Numbered from the stretch's first letter, positions 37,651-46,958 are shown. The stretch: 58,839 nucleotides of DNA from an uncultured Clostridium sp. (GCA_946409935.1 CAMJYG010000005.1:1-58839); one strand, 5' to 3'. Made by a program: numbers and translations. Notes: generated by a model from the letters alone, not told the origin.

Positions 37651-39357
37651 TTAAATCTCTTTTACTTCTAGTTTACTTTTTATAGCAACAACAGAATATG
37701 CTTTTAATTTTGGAATTAATTTTATTTCTTGAGAACTTTTATATCTTTCTAGTTGCGTCCTTGCTTCTTCTTGTCTTTTCTGTAGCAAGTCATTATCTTT
37801 TATATATTCTTCTTGTTTTATATATTTGAACTCTATTAAAATTCCATATCTTTCTTCTATTTTTTCTCTTGGAATTAACAAAATATCTGCATATCCTTCG
37901 CTGATTTCCAATTCTGATTTTACTATCATTGTTCCAAGCATTTTGCAAATAGAATAAAAAATTACTTTTACATATTTCTCATCAAAGCGAATATAATCTC
38001 TATTTGATAAACTATGTAAATATTGTTCTACTGTGTTGATTATTTTATCAATTCTTCCGAATTCTAACATCTCATAATTTATTTTTTCAGTATCTATCAA
38101 GTTCATTTCTATTTTCGCTCTTTCACTCAAATATGATAGATAGTATTCAGAATAAATTTTCTTTATAACGTCATTTGGTGCTTTAAATTTACATTTGCTA
38201 TAGCCTTTCTCAACTATTGTTAAATATCCTAAATAAAATAATAGTGAAATTAATTCCTTTTCAGTCCAGATTAATTCAGCATTAAATTTTTCAGTTAATT
38301 CACTCTCTATGGGCACTCCTAAAACAATTTTTTCTAATATTTCATACTTTCTATTATCTTTACATAGATTTAAAAAACCTTCTATTTTTCTATAATCACT
38401 TATAATGTTAGTATCTATTAGCTGTTCTGGAATTTGATTTTGCTCAATATAGCTATTTAAAAAGTATAACGTCATATTTGAATTATACATTCTAAAATTA
38501 TCTATATTTTCTTTTATCATATTTGAAAAAATATAACCATCATAGTTATCTTTTATTACCGGCATTAATTTACTTTGCTTTTCTTTATCTATTTCTAACT
38601 CGTCCATTAGATATTCTACATCTCTTTTACAAAATCCCAACATATCATTAAATTTTATGTCTTTAGTTAAATCTCTTGCTATATTAAATCCACTTGTAGT
38701 ACTATCTAAAGTTATTGGTGCTACTCCAGTAATAAAAATTCTTTCAACTACTGACTCAGTTCCCTTTTTTAATATTTCATACCATTTTCTTATTTTTCCA
38801 TTTTTTGATACCACATTTTTAAATTCTTCTGTTTTAAATCCTAAGAGTTCATTTGCAAAATGATCATATTCATCTATTATTACATAAATTTTCTGATTAC
38901 TTTTTTGATATTTAAATGCCTCAAATAAACTATTTAACATGCTTTCTGCAGACTGTTCAAAATTCACATAAAAATCCATATTATATTTTTTTACAAATCC
39001 TTCAATAGATACAGCTACTGAATCTTTAAAATCATTTAATGTTGATTCAATTTTTGATGTATCTATACCTGAAAAGTTAAATCTTAAAATATGATAACTA
39101 TTTTTGTTTTTTGTAGGATTTTTACCTATATACGTATCTTTAAATAAAATATTGAATTTATCTTTTTTCAAAATATCATAATAATTTTCTATTGTACTTG
39201 TAAACAGTGTTTTACCAAATTTTCTTGGTCTTAAAAACATTATTCTTTTATCAGATAAATTTTCTAATTTTTCAATATACATTGTTTTATCTACATATAT
39301 GCAATTATCTCTTACTAATTCTTCATAATTACTTATTCCTGTTGGTAATTTTCTCAC
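37651..39357 (-). CDS. AAA-ATPase/PD-(D/E)XK nuclease family protein, copy 3
   Basis: About 568 residues from GTG 39357, chosen because GGAGG lies seven bases upstream; an earlier in-frame ATG would read through the terminator hairpin. Domains as in the other copies: LPTGISNYEELV, RPRKFGKTLFTS, VIIDEYDHFANELL, RIFITGVAPITLDSTTSGFN, and nuclease motif LIEFKYIKQ with ADILLIPREK. It sits between surface proteins 3 and 2; its stop codon is 16 bp from switch 2. Confidence 0.88.
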   Translation of the reverse strand: MRKLPTGISNYEELVRDNCIYVDKTMYIEKLENLSDKRIMFLRPRKFGKTLFTSTIENYYDILKKDKFNILFKDTYIGKNPTKNKNSYHILRFNFSGIDTSKIESTLNDFKDSVAVSIEGFVKKYNMDFYVNFEQSAESMLNSLFEAFKYQKSNQKIYVIIDEYDHFANELLGFKTEEFKNVVSKNGKIRKWYEILKKGTESVVERIFITGVAPITLDSTTSGFNIARDLTKDIKFNDMLGFCKRDVEYLMDELEIDKEKQSKLMPVIKDNYDGYIFSNMIKENIDNFRMYNSNMTLYFLNSYIEQNQIPEQLIDTNIISDYRKIEGFLNLCKDNRKYEILEKIVLGVPIESELTEKFNAELIWTEKELISLLFYLGYLTIVEKGYSKCKFKAPNDVIKKIYSEYYLSYLSERAKIEMNLIDTEKINYEMLEFGRIDKIINTVEQYLHSLSNRDYIRFDEKYVKVIFYSICKMLGTMIVKSELEISEGYADILLIPREKIEERYGILIEFKYIKQEEYIKDNDLLQKRQEEARTQLERYKSSQEIKLIPKLKAYSVVAIKSKLEVKEI

Positions 39358-39407
39358 ACTATTACCTCCTACATGTTTCTTCTTTACATATTTTATATTA
39401 AAAAAAG

Positions 39408-39437
39408 AAAAATCACAATAGATTTTTAAATTTCTAT
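39408..39437 (-). terminator. Terminator between surface protein 3 and AAA-nuclease copy 3
   Basis: The stem begins AAAAATCACAATAGA, with its near-perfect complement after a short loop. Homologous to the hairpins at 14599 and 34090. Confidence 0.75.
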
Positions 39438-39501
39438 TATGATTTTTCAATTTTACAAGCAGTTAAGACTGACAGACCAAATTCTATTATAACCTTTAGA
39501 T

Positions 39502-41193
39502 TTAATCTACAGATAAAACAAATGCATTTGCTAAACTTGAACCATCACCAGAAGTTGTTAAAATACCTGATTTAAGAGATATAACAGGTCGAACACCTTC
39601 GTGTGTATTATCACTTCCATATTTTACTTCATCACCATTTGTTCCCCAAATCCAATAATTGCTATATGGAGAACCAGCTATATAATAATAAGATGTATTA
39701 TTTCCAGTTCCACTAAATAGATTGTTCCATCTTTCATTCCAAATTTTTCCTGTTGATAAAGCACTCTTTAAACCACGATCAGATATTCTCGTTATGCTTT
39801 TCATCATCAATTTTTTTCCTGTAATATATTCATATAAAGTTTCAAATTCTGTGTTAGTACCATAAATATTACCATCTTTATCACTATTGCACCCAAATGC
39901 GTGTATACCTTTTGTTTTGTCAAAATATTTATAGCATTTTCCATTATATGGATCAGTAAAATAGTCTTTCCAATTTACCGTTTCTCCTGTTTGGCTTTTA
40001 TGCCCAGTTATAACGTCCTCTTGGAATCCCCCATTGGTCCCATTTTCCATCACAATTTGATTCATATCACTAAAAGCTCTTAAAGCATGTTCATAATATA
40101 CACCACTAGAGGCCATTTTATAATGATACTGAACTGGTTTACCTGCTGAAATTAAAGTTACTGTATCATTCTCTCCACTTCCAGTTTTGCTTAAAACTCT
40201 CCAACCTTCACCATATTCTGAGCACCTTAAATCTATATCTACATAATCTCCTACATCTGCTAGCTTAGCTAAATATCTTGGGCTTTTTACTGTTATGTTT
40301 GTTGTATTATTTATTAATGTTTTTTTAGTATTTTGAACAATTATTGTTACTGTTCCATCACTATCTCCTCTTATTGTTGCTGTTTTTCCATCTTCTGATA
40401 CTTCTGTTATTGTTGCTTTACTTGCATCTTCTTCTGCTATAGACCAATTTAATATCTCTGTAGCATCTTCTGGTATTATTTCAGAAACTTTTATTTGAAC
40501 TGTACTTCCTACATTTACTTCTGATGGATTTGTGGAGTCAAATATTATTCCTGTTATAGATTTCTTTTCTTCTACTTTTACTGTACAAATCGAGTTTTCT
40601 CCTCCTATACTTGCTGTTATTTCTACATCTTCTGTTGTTACTGCTTCTGCTTTTATTATTGCTTTTGTTGTATCTTCTAGTGGAGTAACGCTAACTTTTG
40701 TAGAATCACTTGATGACCAATTTACTGTTCCTGTAATTCCTACTAGTTCAACTTCTAATTGTTCTTCTCCCTTTACTCCATCTACTATTTGCAATGTTGT
40801 TGAAGATTTTTTTAAATTCACTCCAATTTTTTTACTTACAGTACCATCGCTTTCAACCTTGTATGCATGCCCTGTTACAGTATATGTTACTGTTAATGGA
40901 AAATTATTTGCATTGTCATGTGTTGCTCCTTCTATATGTGCTAATATGTTACTTTTTAAATTACTTATACTTAAAGTTCCATCATTTTCATAACTTCCAA
41001 GTACTTCTAATTGTATTCTCTCTTTTTCTTCTGCTCTTTCTGTTGAATCCTTTGAAACCTGTGCCTGTGATAATATTCCATTCTCACCTGTTAATGTTGC
41101 TATTGTTACTCCGGCAAGTATTAACAAGACAATGATTGTGAGTACCAATGCTATTAAAGTAATACCTTTTGTGCCTTTTAATTTCTTTTTCAT
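39502..41193 (-). CDS. Prepilin-like Ig-domain surface protein 3, switch-controlled
   Basis: About 563 residues from ATG 41193 with the same ribosome-binding site as protein 2. N-terminal leader, prepilin-type helix and two Ig-like domains are almost identical to protein 2. From about residue 330 the sequence departs: a longer C-terminal domain with GEGWRVLSKTGSGEND, YYIAGSPYSNYWIWG and GVRPVISLKSG, again DUF6273/lectin-like. This suggests a shared stalk with exchanged tips. The gene ends before a terminator and AAA-nuclease copy 3. Confidence 0.78.
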   Translation of the reverse strand: MKKKLKGTKGITLIALVLTIIVLLILAGVTIATLTGENGILSQAQVSKDSTERAEEKERIQLEVLGSYENDGTLSISNLKSNILAHIEGATHDNANNFPLTVTYTVTGHAYKVESDGTVSKKIGVNLKKSSTTLQIVDGVKGEEQLEVELVGITGTVNWSSSDSTKVSVTPLEDTTKAIIKAEAVTTEDVEITASIGGENSICTVKVEEKKSITGIIFDSTNPSEVNVGSTVQIKVSEIIPEDATEILNWSIAEEDASKATITEVSEDGKTATIRGDSDGTVTIIVQNTKKTLINNTTNITVKSPRYLAKLADVGDYVDIDLRCSEYGEGWRVLSKTGSGENDTVTLISAGKPVQYHYKMASSGVYYEHALRAFSDMNQIVMENGTNGGFQEDVITGHKSQTGETVNWKDYFTDPYNGKCYKYFDKTKGIHAFGCNSDKDGNIYGTNTEFETLYEYITGKKLMMKSITRISDRGLKSALSTGKIWNERWNNLFSGTGNNTSYYYIAGSPYSNYWIWGTNGDEVKYGSDNTHEGVRPVISLKSGILTTSGDGSSLANAFVLSVD

Positions 41194-41215
41194 CTGTTTT
41201 CCCCCTTCAATTCTC

Positions 41216-41418
41216 TCTTTAAGATATATACTTAAAGATAAAATCAAAATCAGGATATTTCCAAGGATAGCAACATTTATATCAATTTTTTTATTTGATT
41301 TTTTTCGAATATCTTTTTAAAAATAGGTTTAAAGAAAAATCTTTAAACCTATTGACATTCTAATTATTTATTGATATCTTATATCTATAAACTTATCTTT
41401 AAGTATATATCTTAAAGA
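41216..41418. promoter_or_regulatory. Predicted invertible promoter switch 3 (OFF orientation)
   Basis: 26-bp inverted repeats (41216-41241 and 41393-41418) flank 151 bp. Promoter TTGACA (41352-41357), 17 bases, TATCTT (41375-41380) faces away from the gene. The right repeat with flanks (AACTTATCTTTAAG and its complement, then a T-run to about 41430) forms a 14-bp terminator stem, so the present orientation would give only a very short RNA. The left repeat lacks a T-run, so an inverted promoter could read through it. Confidence 0.72.
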
Positions 41419-41466
41419 TAAGTTTTTTTATTCTCTTGTGTATTTTTATTCTTTGCCAATCAGATA

Positions 41467-41664
41467 GAACAAATAGGAAAGCTAATAAATTTGTAGTATG
41501 TTATTTTAAACTATAAATTCTAATTAGCAACAAATTACAAATAGTAAAGCTTTCCGTAAATTTGTTCCGTGCGAATTTTTTGCAAAAAAAATTCTGTACA
41601 ATGCATAGAGCGAAGCTCTTTTTATACAATAGGAAAGGATAACTTTCCTATTGTATAAAAAATA
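41467..41664. repeat. Family C element, copy 1
   Basis: First hairpin GAACAAATAGGAAAGC...GCTTTCCGTAAATTTGTTC, then GAGCGAAGCTC, then hairpin ATACAATAGGAAAGGATAAC with its complement. Noncoding, between the switch and surface protein 4. Confidence 0.85.
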
Positions 41665-41703
41665 TGAATTTAAAGCTTTCCGAATTAAACATTAACTTAA
41701 ATT

Positions 41704-43431
41704 TTAATATAACGCCACTCGGAAACCTATTCCAGTTTCATTTTCATCTATGGATTTCATAATTCTGCTAGAAGCAAATTTATTACTACTGTCACCACCT
41801 CTTATACATGAAGGCTCACTATTATCACTAGAATATTCTAATGTCCATTCTGAGACATTTCCTGCTAAATCATATATATTTAATACACTTTTTTCATCTG
41901 AATAACCTGTTGTACATATCTGATTATATTCTCCCCAACTTGAAGAATCCACATTAATATCATATTTTATTTTGTCAGATTTTGTTTCGATAAACTTTAA
42001 AATTAAGTCCCATTGTATTCCAAACATTAAACTACTTGTAAAATCTCCAGAATTAACATCATCAGCTTGTCCCTGTGCTTGAGAACATGTTAGAAAATTA
42101 TATGGATATAAATTTACATTGCTTTTTGCTGTAGTCAAATCTGTTGCATTACTTTGTCTTTCATCTTCAACTCCTGCTTCATATTGTCCTATCCAAAATC
42201 CGCCGTTTTTATATATACTTGAATACATCTTTTCTCTTAATTCTATGTATTCATCATGTGTAAGTCCCCAACAATTACTTGTTAAATTTTTTTGATTATC
42301 TGTTAAATTATTCATATCTTCATTTATTTCAGTTGTATTATCTATTGCATACCATTTATCCTTGAAATTAGTTGCTCCTTCACGATAAGAAGCTACATAA
42401 TTCTGCAAATCGTTTTCAATATTATCATAGTCTGTTTCCGAATTTGCAGTTGTATAAATACTTTTTGGCACTTCAATCCACACAAATCTATCATCTATTA
42501 TATCATTTGAACCTTGATATTTATTTGCATTTCTAATTACTAAGCCATCCTCTACAGTATTTTTACCTAGAGTTGTACATACTTGAAATCCTTGTGGTAC
42601 TGTAACTGTATTTCCATTTTTATCTTTATATTTACCTGTTTTATCATATTTAGGTGTCCATTCTTCTTCTAAACTTAGATATATTACACTATTATCTGAT
42701 GTACTTTTATAATATCCTTTATACATATTTACACTTTTTTTAAATTGTTCTTCATATTCATTTTCAATTTGTACATTTTCTGGAATACTAGTTAATTCTT
42801 CGTTTATTACTACCCAAGTATATTTTAGGTTATCATCTAAGTTATTTTTGATTTCTATTCCGGTACTTTTTGTCCCACTTAAATACGAATATCCACTTGG
42901 TATTTTAACATTTTCTACATATCTTAAATCAACTGGTTGCATGTCTTTTTCGTCTGCCCCATAATATGTATAATAAGTATCATTATCATCTACTTTTATT
43001 CCTTCTACATAAAAAATATTATGGCTTACTTCATTAATAATATATAAATCTGTGTATTCATTTATCTGTTCTTCAGTTGATTCTTCATTTATATTCTTAA
43101 AATCTTCTCCATAATTTAATGTTAAATTTTCTAATGAAGATAAATCAATTATATAAAACTTACCTGTATCTGTAGCGCCAACAATTGAATTTAAATGTCC
43201 TGTATTTGTATATTCAAGTTTAACAGGAATTTTCCCATTTTTAGCATAATATGAAGAAATTTTTTGAGATAAATTATTTATATCATTTTGCATATTTTTT
43301 AAATTTCCTAATCTTAAATTTCCCTTAAGATTATATATCAATATATTTGTAATTATTATTAATACAACTATTGTTACAATTAGCGAAACTAAAGAAACAC
43401 CGTTTTCCCTTTTTAATTTATAATTTTTCAT
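41704..43431 (-). CDS. Prepilin-like surface protein 4 with FGE-like C-terminal domain
   Basis: About 575 residues from ATG 43431; AGAAAGGGATG lies upstream, so the in-frame ATG further up is not used. Leader KNYKLKRENG, hydrophobic helix VSLVSLIVTIVVLIIITNILIY, an Asn/Tyr-rich middle, and a C-terminal FGE/SUMF-like domain (WIGQYEAGVED, YDLAGNVSEWTLEYS, IRGGDSSNK, GIGFRVALY) as in surface protein 1. The leader helix differs from the other three and there is no switch upstream, so expression may be constitutive. Confidence 0.78.
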   Translation of the reverse strand: MKNYKLKRENGVSLVSLIVTIVVLIIITNILIYNLKGNLRLGNLKNMQNDINNLSQKISSYYAKNGKIPVKLEYTNTGHLNSIVGATDTGKFYIIDLSSLENLTLNYGEDFKNINEESTEEQINEYTDLYIINEVSHNIFYVEGIKVDDNDTYYTYYGADEKDMQPVDLRYVENVKIPSGYSYLSGTKSTGIEIKNNLDDNLKYTWVVINEELTSIPENVQIENEYEEQFKKSVNMYKGYYKSTSDNSVIYLSLEEEWTPKYDKTGKYKDKNGNTVTVPQGFQVCTTLGKNTVEDGLVIRNANKYQGSNDIIDDRFVWIEVPKSIYTTANSETDYDNIENDLQNYVASYREGATNFKDKWYAIDNTTEINEDMNNLTDNQKNLTSNCWGLTHDEYIELREKMYSSIYKNGGFWIGQYEAGVEDERQSNATDLTTAKSNVNLYPYNFLTCSQAQGQADDVNSGDFTSSLMFGIQWDLILKFIETKSDKIKYDINVDSSSWGEYNQICTTGYSDEKSVLNIYDLAGNVSEWTLEYSSDNSEPSCIRGGDSSNKFASSRIMKSIDENETGIGFRVALY

Positions 43432-43551
43432 TAGTACTATCATCCCTTTCTGATTCAAAAATATGATTAGAACATTCAAAATTCCAATTATTTTTCAACC
43501 TTTATAGTTTCCTTACTCATTATCTTTAGTATTAGTTTACTATTTATTTAA

Positions 43552-44208
43552 CTATATTTCAATAGTTTTTTCTACCAAATTATAAATTTTATTTTTTCTT
43601 CTATAAATTAAGTCTTCCTTGATAAAAATTCCCCAAAGAAATAATACTATTAAGAAAATTGCTATATTTTCAGTAACATAAATTGCTATACTAGAAAGAA
43701 CAGTTATTAACATTAACATTATAAAAGAAATATTGTTTATATATTTTTCAGCTTTATTTTTTCCACAAATAATATGTAAAATAGATTTTAAAATCCTTCC
43801 ACCATCTAATGGATAAATGGGTATTAAATTAAAAAGAAGTAATAATAAATTGCAGTATATTATTATTGAATTTGAAAATATACTAACAATTTTACTTAAT
43901 CCTAAAATAATTATTATTAAATTTGTTAATGGACCTGCTAATGCTACAAATATTTTTTTAACAACTAATATATTTCCTCTTTTAATTTTTTTATTGTAAT
44001 CCTTTGGAATTATTTTAAATGAAATTGAAATTCCATATGGCATTATCTCTAATTTATTGGGTTTCATTCCTAATAAAACACCTGCTGATAGATGTCCAAT
44101 TTCGTGAATAAATGCAAATATCATTAAATATGAATATATTTCTATTTGTTTTGTAAAGTAAAATATTATCAAAAATATAAAGATTTTTAAATCTATTCTA
44201 AATAGCAT
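43552..44208 (-). CDS. spoIVFB: SpoIVFB-like intramembrane metalloprotease (M50)
   Basis: A 218-residue site-2-protease with HExxH in FAFIHEIGHLSAGVLLG and the second metal motif LIPIYPLDGGRIL, in about six membrane helices. SpoIVFB cleaves pro-sigma-K in the mother cell during sporulation. GAAGGGAATG precedes ATG. Immediately upstream is an M23 protein matching its partner SpoIVFA, which supports the assignment over other M50 enzymes. Confidence 0.85.
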   Translation of the reverse strand: MLFRIDLKIFIFLIIFYFTKQIEIYSYLMIFAFIHEIGHLSAGVLLGMKPNKLEIMPYGISISFKIIPKDYNKKIKRGNILVVKKIFVALAGPLTNLIIIILGLSKIVSIFSNSIIIYCNLLLLLFNLIPIYPLDGGRILKSILHIICGKNKAEKYINNISFIMLMLITVLSSIAIYVTENIAIFLIVLFLWGIFIKEDLIYRRKNKIYNLVEKTIEI

Positions 44209-44230
44209 TCTTTCATTCCCTTCTATTTTT

Positions 44231-44297
44231 GTTACATTTAAGTAACTTAAAATTCCGTTGTCCTGCTTAGCGTGATTAATTATTACTGAACTGCAAC
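44231..44297. repeat. Internally deleted family B-like element
   Basis: Begins GTTACATTTAAGTAAC and ends TTACTGAACTGCAAC, with TCCTGCTTAGCGTGATTAA inside, which is the complement of the right part of the complete element at 4589-4855. Confidence 0.65.
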
Positions 44298-44307
44298 CTA
44301 TTTTTCA

Positions 44308-45280
44308 TTACAATTCTATAATTTTTTGTGGATCTATAATTCTTTCTGAAATTCTAATTTCAAAATGCAAGTGTGGTCCAGTAGAATTACCTGTAGAACC
44401 AACCTCTGCAATTTCTTGACCTTGAGTAACTTTATCCCCTTGTTTTACATATAAATCATTGCAATGAGCATAAATTATACTAACTTCTCCTATTTGAATT
44501 TTTAAATGTTTACCGATAATCCCCTAAACTTGAAGCAAGTACAACTTCTCCATCTGTTGCAGACTTTATTTTTGTTCCAAGATTTGCTGCTATATCTGTA
44601 CCAGTATGATTTTTAGGAACATTCCCTGTTGCAGTTTCTCTTATTCCAAATCTAGAACTTATAATACCCTCAACAGGCTTTATAAAACTAGTAGTATTTT
44701 TTATAGCTATTATATCTTGCTCTTCTTGAGATAAATTCTGAATATTTGATTCATTATTATCATCATTATTTTGATCTATATTATCTTGTTGATTATTTTC
44801 ATTTTGTTGCTCTTTATTTTGTTCATTTTGACTAGATTCATTTTGTATTTGCTTTTCTTGATTTTGAGATTCTTCTACAAGTTTTTGTTCTATAATATTT
44901 TCAACATTTTCGTTATTAACATCTGCTCCTTCTATTGGATTTTCTGGTTGTTCTTCCTCAATTTTTGTTGTTATTTTTTTTATTTCATTTTTTATATTAT
45001 TATAAATTTCAATAAAATTAGTATCATAAGAAAGAATTTCATTAACTTTATTTATAAAATCATCTGAAAAAACATATTTATTATTGTTTACTATATAAAT
45101 AACAAAATATATTAACAAAAATATTAATATTTGAATAAACATTTTTTTAAACAATTTTATATCTTTTTTTGTGTCATTTACAGGTACTTTGGTAGTTGTC
45201 CTACTTTCGCCTTGTTTTTTTCTTTCATATATTTCTTCAGCTCGTCTTATTTTTTCTTCAACACTCATAGTTCTCTCCAT
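44308..45280 (-). CDS. spoIVFA: SpoIVFA-like M23 membrane protein, interrupted by a +1 frameshift
   Basis: About 324 residues when joined. One transmembrane helix (about 45-60), a Gln/Asn-rich extracytoplasmic linker, then an M23 domain with NHTGTDIAA and, after the frameshift, [11 protein letters not shown], so all zinc ligands are present. At GDYG an extra C (plus-strand G at 44515) makes CGG-TAA and would truncate the protein within the M23 domain; skipping it reads Gly-Lys-His on to a stop at 44308. I start at ATG 45280 behind AGAAAGG. Next to SpoIVFB, hence the SpoIVFA call; an endopeptidase role is the alternative. Confidence 0.75.
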
Positions 45281-45318
45281 AATAATATACCTTTCTCTTG
45301 CCAATTTTTTTTCAAATT

Positions 45319-45359
45319 AAAACACCTTTTCTAAACTATATGTTTGGAAAAGGTGTTTT
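45319..45359. terminator. Terminator upstream of the SpoIVFA-like gene
   Basis: AAAACACCTTTTC pairs with GAAAAGGTGTTTT, ending the transcript of the small gene at 45457-45798. Confidence 0.8.
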
Positions 45360-45372
45360 ATGATTAAATTAT

Positions 45373-45466
45373 TTTGTTCCGTGCGAATTTTTTGGTTAAA
45401 AAAAAACTGTGCAAACTTAGGCGTAGCCTGTTCTACAATAGGAAAGTTGCCCTTTCCTATTGTAGA
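45373..45466. repeat. Family C element, right part
   Basis: TTGTTCCGTGCGAATTTTTT, then GGCGTAGCC, then hairpin CTACAATAGGAAAG...CTTTCCTATTGTAG, matching the second half of the 41467 element. Its end encodes the last residues and stop of the adjacent gene. Confidence 0.75.
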
Positions 45467-45798
45467 AGCATAATTGTTTCTAACACAATTATTAAACTTG
45501 AAAAATAGGAATATATTTTTAATCTTTTATATTTTTTGTTTGATATTTGCCTATTTTTAAGTTGTTTGTTATGATTTTCTAATTTTGATAAATACTCTGA
45601 AATTAATATCTCTGCTTCTTTTAAAACATAATCTTTTTCTTTATTTTTTTTTACAGTATTATCCTTCTTGTTTTTTTCTTCTATCTTTACTAGCTTTTTG
45701 GCAGTTTTATTCGATTTTAAAATTACAATTGCTTCTTCTACTAAATTAGATGGCAAATTTTTTAGTATTACCATATTTTTTAATTTGCTTTCTTGCAT
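45457..45798 (-). CDS. Small Lys-rich protein with C-terminal membrane helix
   Basis: A 113-residue protein: an N-terminal helical region (NLPSNLVEEAIVILKSN), a highly charged Lys/Glu middle and a C-terminal hydrophobic helix (about 96-113), giving a tail-anchored topology. GAGGAGG precedes ATG. Its final codons (LLQ, stop) are made by the family C hairpin, so the original C-terminus may be changed. It lies between spo0A and the SpoIVFA-like gene. Function unknown. Confidence 0.6.
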   Translation of the reverse strand: MQESKLKNMVILKNLPSNLVEEAIVILKSNKTAKKLVKIEEKNKKDNTVKKNKEKDYVLKEAEILISEYLSKLENHNKQLKNRQISNKKYKRLKIYSYFSSLIIVLETIMLLQ

Positions 45799-45954
45799 AA
45801 ATTAATCCTCCTCAAATTATGTATTTATAATAGTTTTTACAATAATTTGAAATTTATACAGTTATATGTAACATATGCTACTTCAGCAAACTTAAAGCTT
45901 ATAAATTATGCATAATGCAGTTAATACAAAACAACCTGTATACTAAATTGTTTT

Positions 45955-45986
45955 ATGCGTGAAATTTTATAAAAAATTTCACGCAT
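45955..45986 (-). terminator. Terminator after spo0A
   Basis: ATGCGTGAAATTTT pairs perfectly with AAAATTTCACGCAT across a 4-base loop, with T-rich flanks. Confidence 0.85.
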
Positions 45987-45999
45987 TTTTCTATATTAT

Positions 46000-46821
46000 C
46001 TATGCACTTTTTAATTCCAATCTCAATTTATCTGCAATCATTGCTATAAATTCACTGTTTGTAGGCTTTCCTTTTAAAGCATTTACAGTATATCCAAAAA
46101 TATTTTCAACTGTTTTTTGGTCACCTCTGCCCCAAGCAACTTCAATTGCATGACGGATTGCACGTTCTACTCTGGAAGGTGTAGTATTAAACTTTAATGC
46201 TATTTTTGGATATAAACTCTTTGTTATTTGATTTATTACATCTATATCATTTACAACCATTATAATTGCTTCTCTTAAATATTGATATCCTTTTATGTGT
46301 GCTGGAACCCCTACCTCGTGTATAATATTTGTAACAAGTGCTTCTAAATTATCCTCACTTTTTACATCTTTATTAGCAATTTCAACATATTGCTGTTTTG
46401 TTTCTCTTGTAATAAAACCACCTAGAGATTGATTATTAGGTTTATAAAATTTAATCTCCCTAATTCTTTTTATTAATAGTTCTATATCAAATGGCTTTAC
46501 AATATAATATTCCGCCCCTAAACTTATAGCCTTTTGTGTTATTTTATCTTGTCCTACTGCTGAGAGCATAATACATATAGGCTTTTTTTCAATCCTTATC
46601 ATATTTAATTTTTCTAAAACTCCCAATCCATCTAAATGTGGCATTATAACATCCAATAACAAAATATCTGGAGATGTTGTTGTTAACATATCTATTGCTT
46701 CATTACCATCTTTTGCAATTGCAATAACCTCCATATCATCTTGAGCATTAATATAAGAAGATATTGCACGACTAAAATCTTGATTATCATCTGCAATTAG
46801 AACACTAAGTTTTTCTTTCAT
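46000..46821 (-). CDS. spo0A: Sporulation master regulator Spo0A
   Basis: A 273-residue protein: receiver domain (about 4-120) with phospho-Asp in [13 protein letters not shown] and conserved KPFD, and the Spo0A C-terminal DNA-binding domain (about 160-270) with [38 protein letters not shown] and [18 protein letters not shown]. When phosphorylated it starts sporulation. AAAGGATTGG precedes ATG. This is the strongest evidence that the host forms endospores. Monocistronic, with its own terminator. Confidence 0.97.
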   Translation of the reverse strand: MKEKLSVLIADDNQDFSRAISSYINAQDDMEVIAIAKDGNEAIDMLTTTSPDILLLDVIMPHLDGLGVLEKLNMIRIEKKPICIMLSAVGQDKITQKAISLGAEYYIVKPFDIELLIKRIREIKFYKPNNQSLGGFITRETKQQYVEIANKDVKSEDNLEALVTNIIHEVGVPAHIKGYQYLREAIIMVVNDIDVINQITKSLYPKIALKFNTTPSRVERAIRHAIEVAWGRGDQKTVENIFGYTVNALKGKPTNSEFIAMIADKLRLELKSA

Positions 46822-46914
46822 TTTTTTACCAATCCTTTCTAGAACACATAAATTTTATATTTATGGAAATAATTTACATTTGGTATTATAGTATCTTATT
46901 CGAGTAAAAGCAAT

Positions 46915-46941
46915 AATAACTGGTATTTTTTACCAGTTATT
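46915..46941 (-). terminator. Terminator after the YigZ-family gene
   Basis: AATAACTGGTA pairs with TACCAGTTATT, followed on the minus strand by a weak T-rich tract. Confidence 0.65.
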
Positions 46942-46958
46942 TTATAAAAGCAGTATTA

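Noticed and set aside
39357..39450. Extended N-terminus of AAA-nuclease copy 3
   Set aside because: The extra codons read through the shared terminator hairpin, and a GGAGG-supported GTG start matches the N-termini of the other copies.
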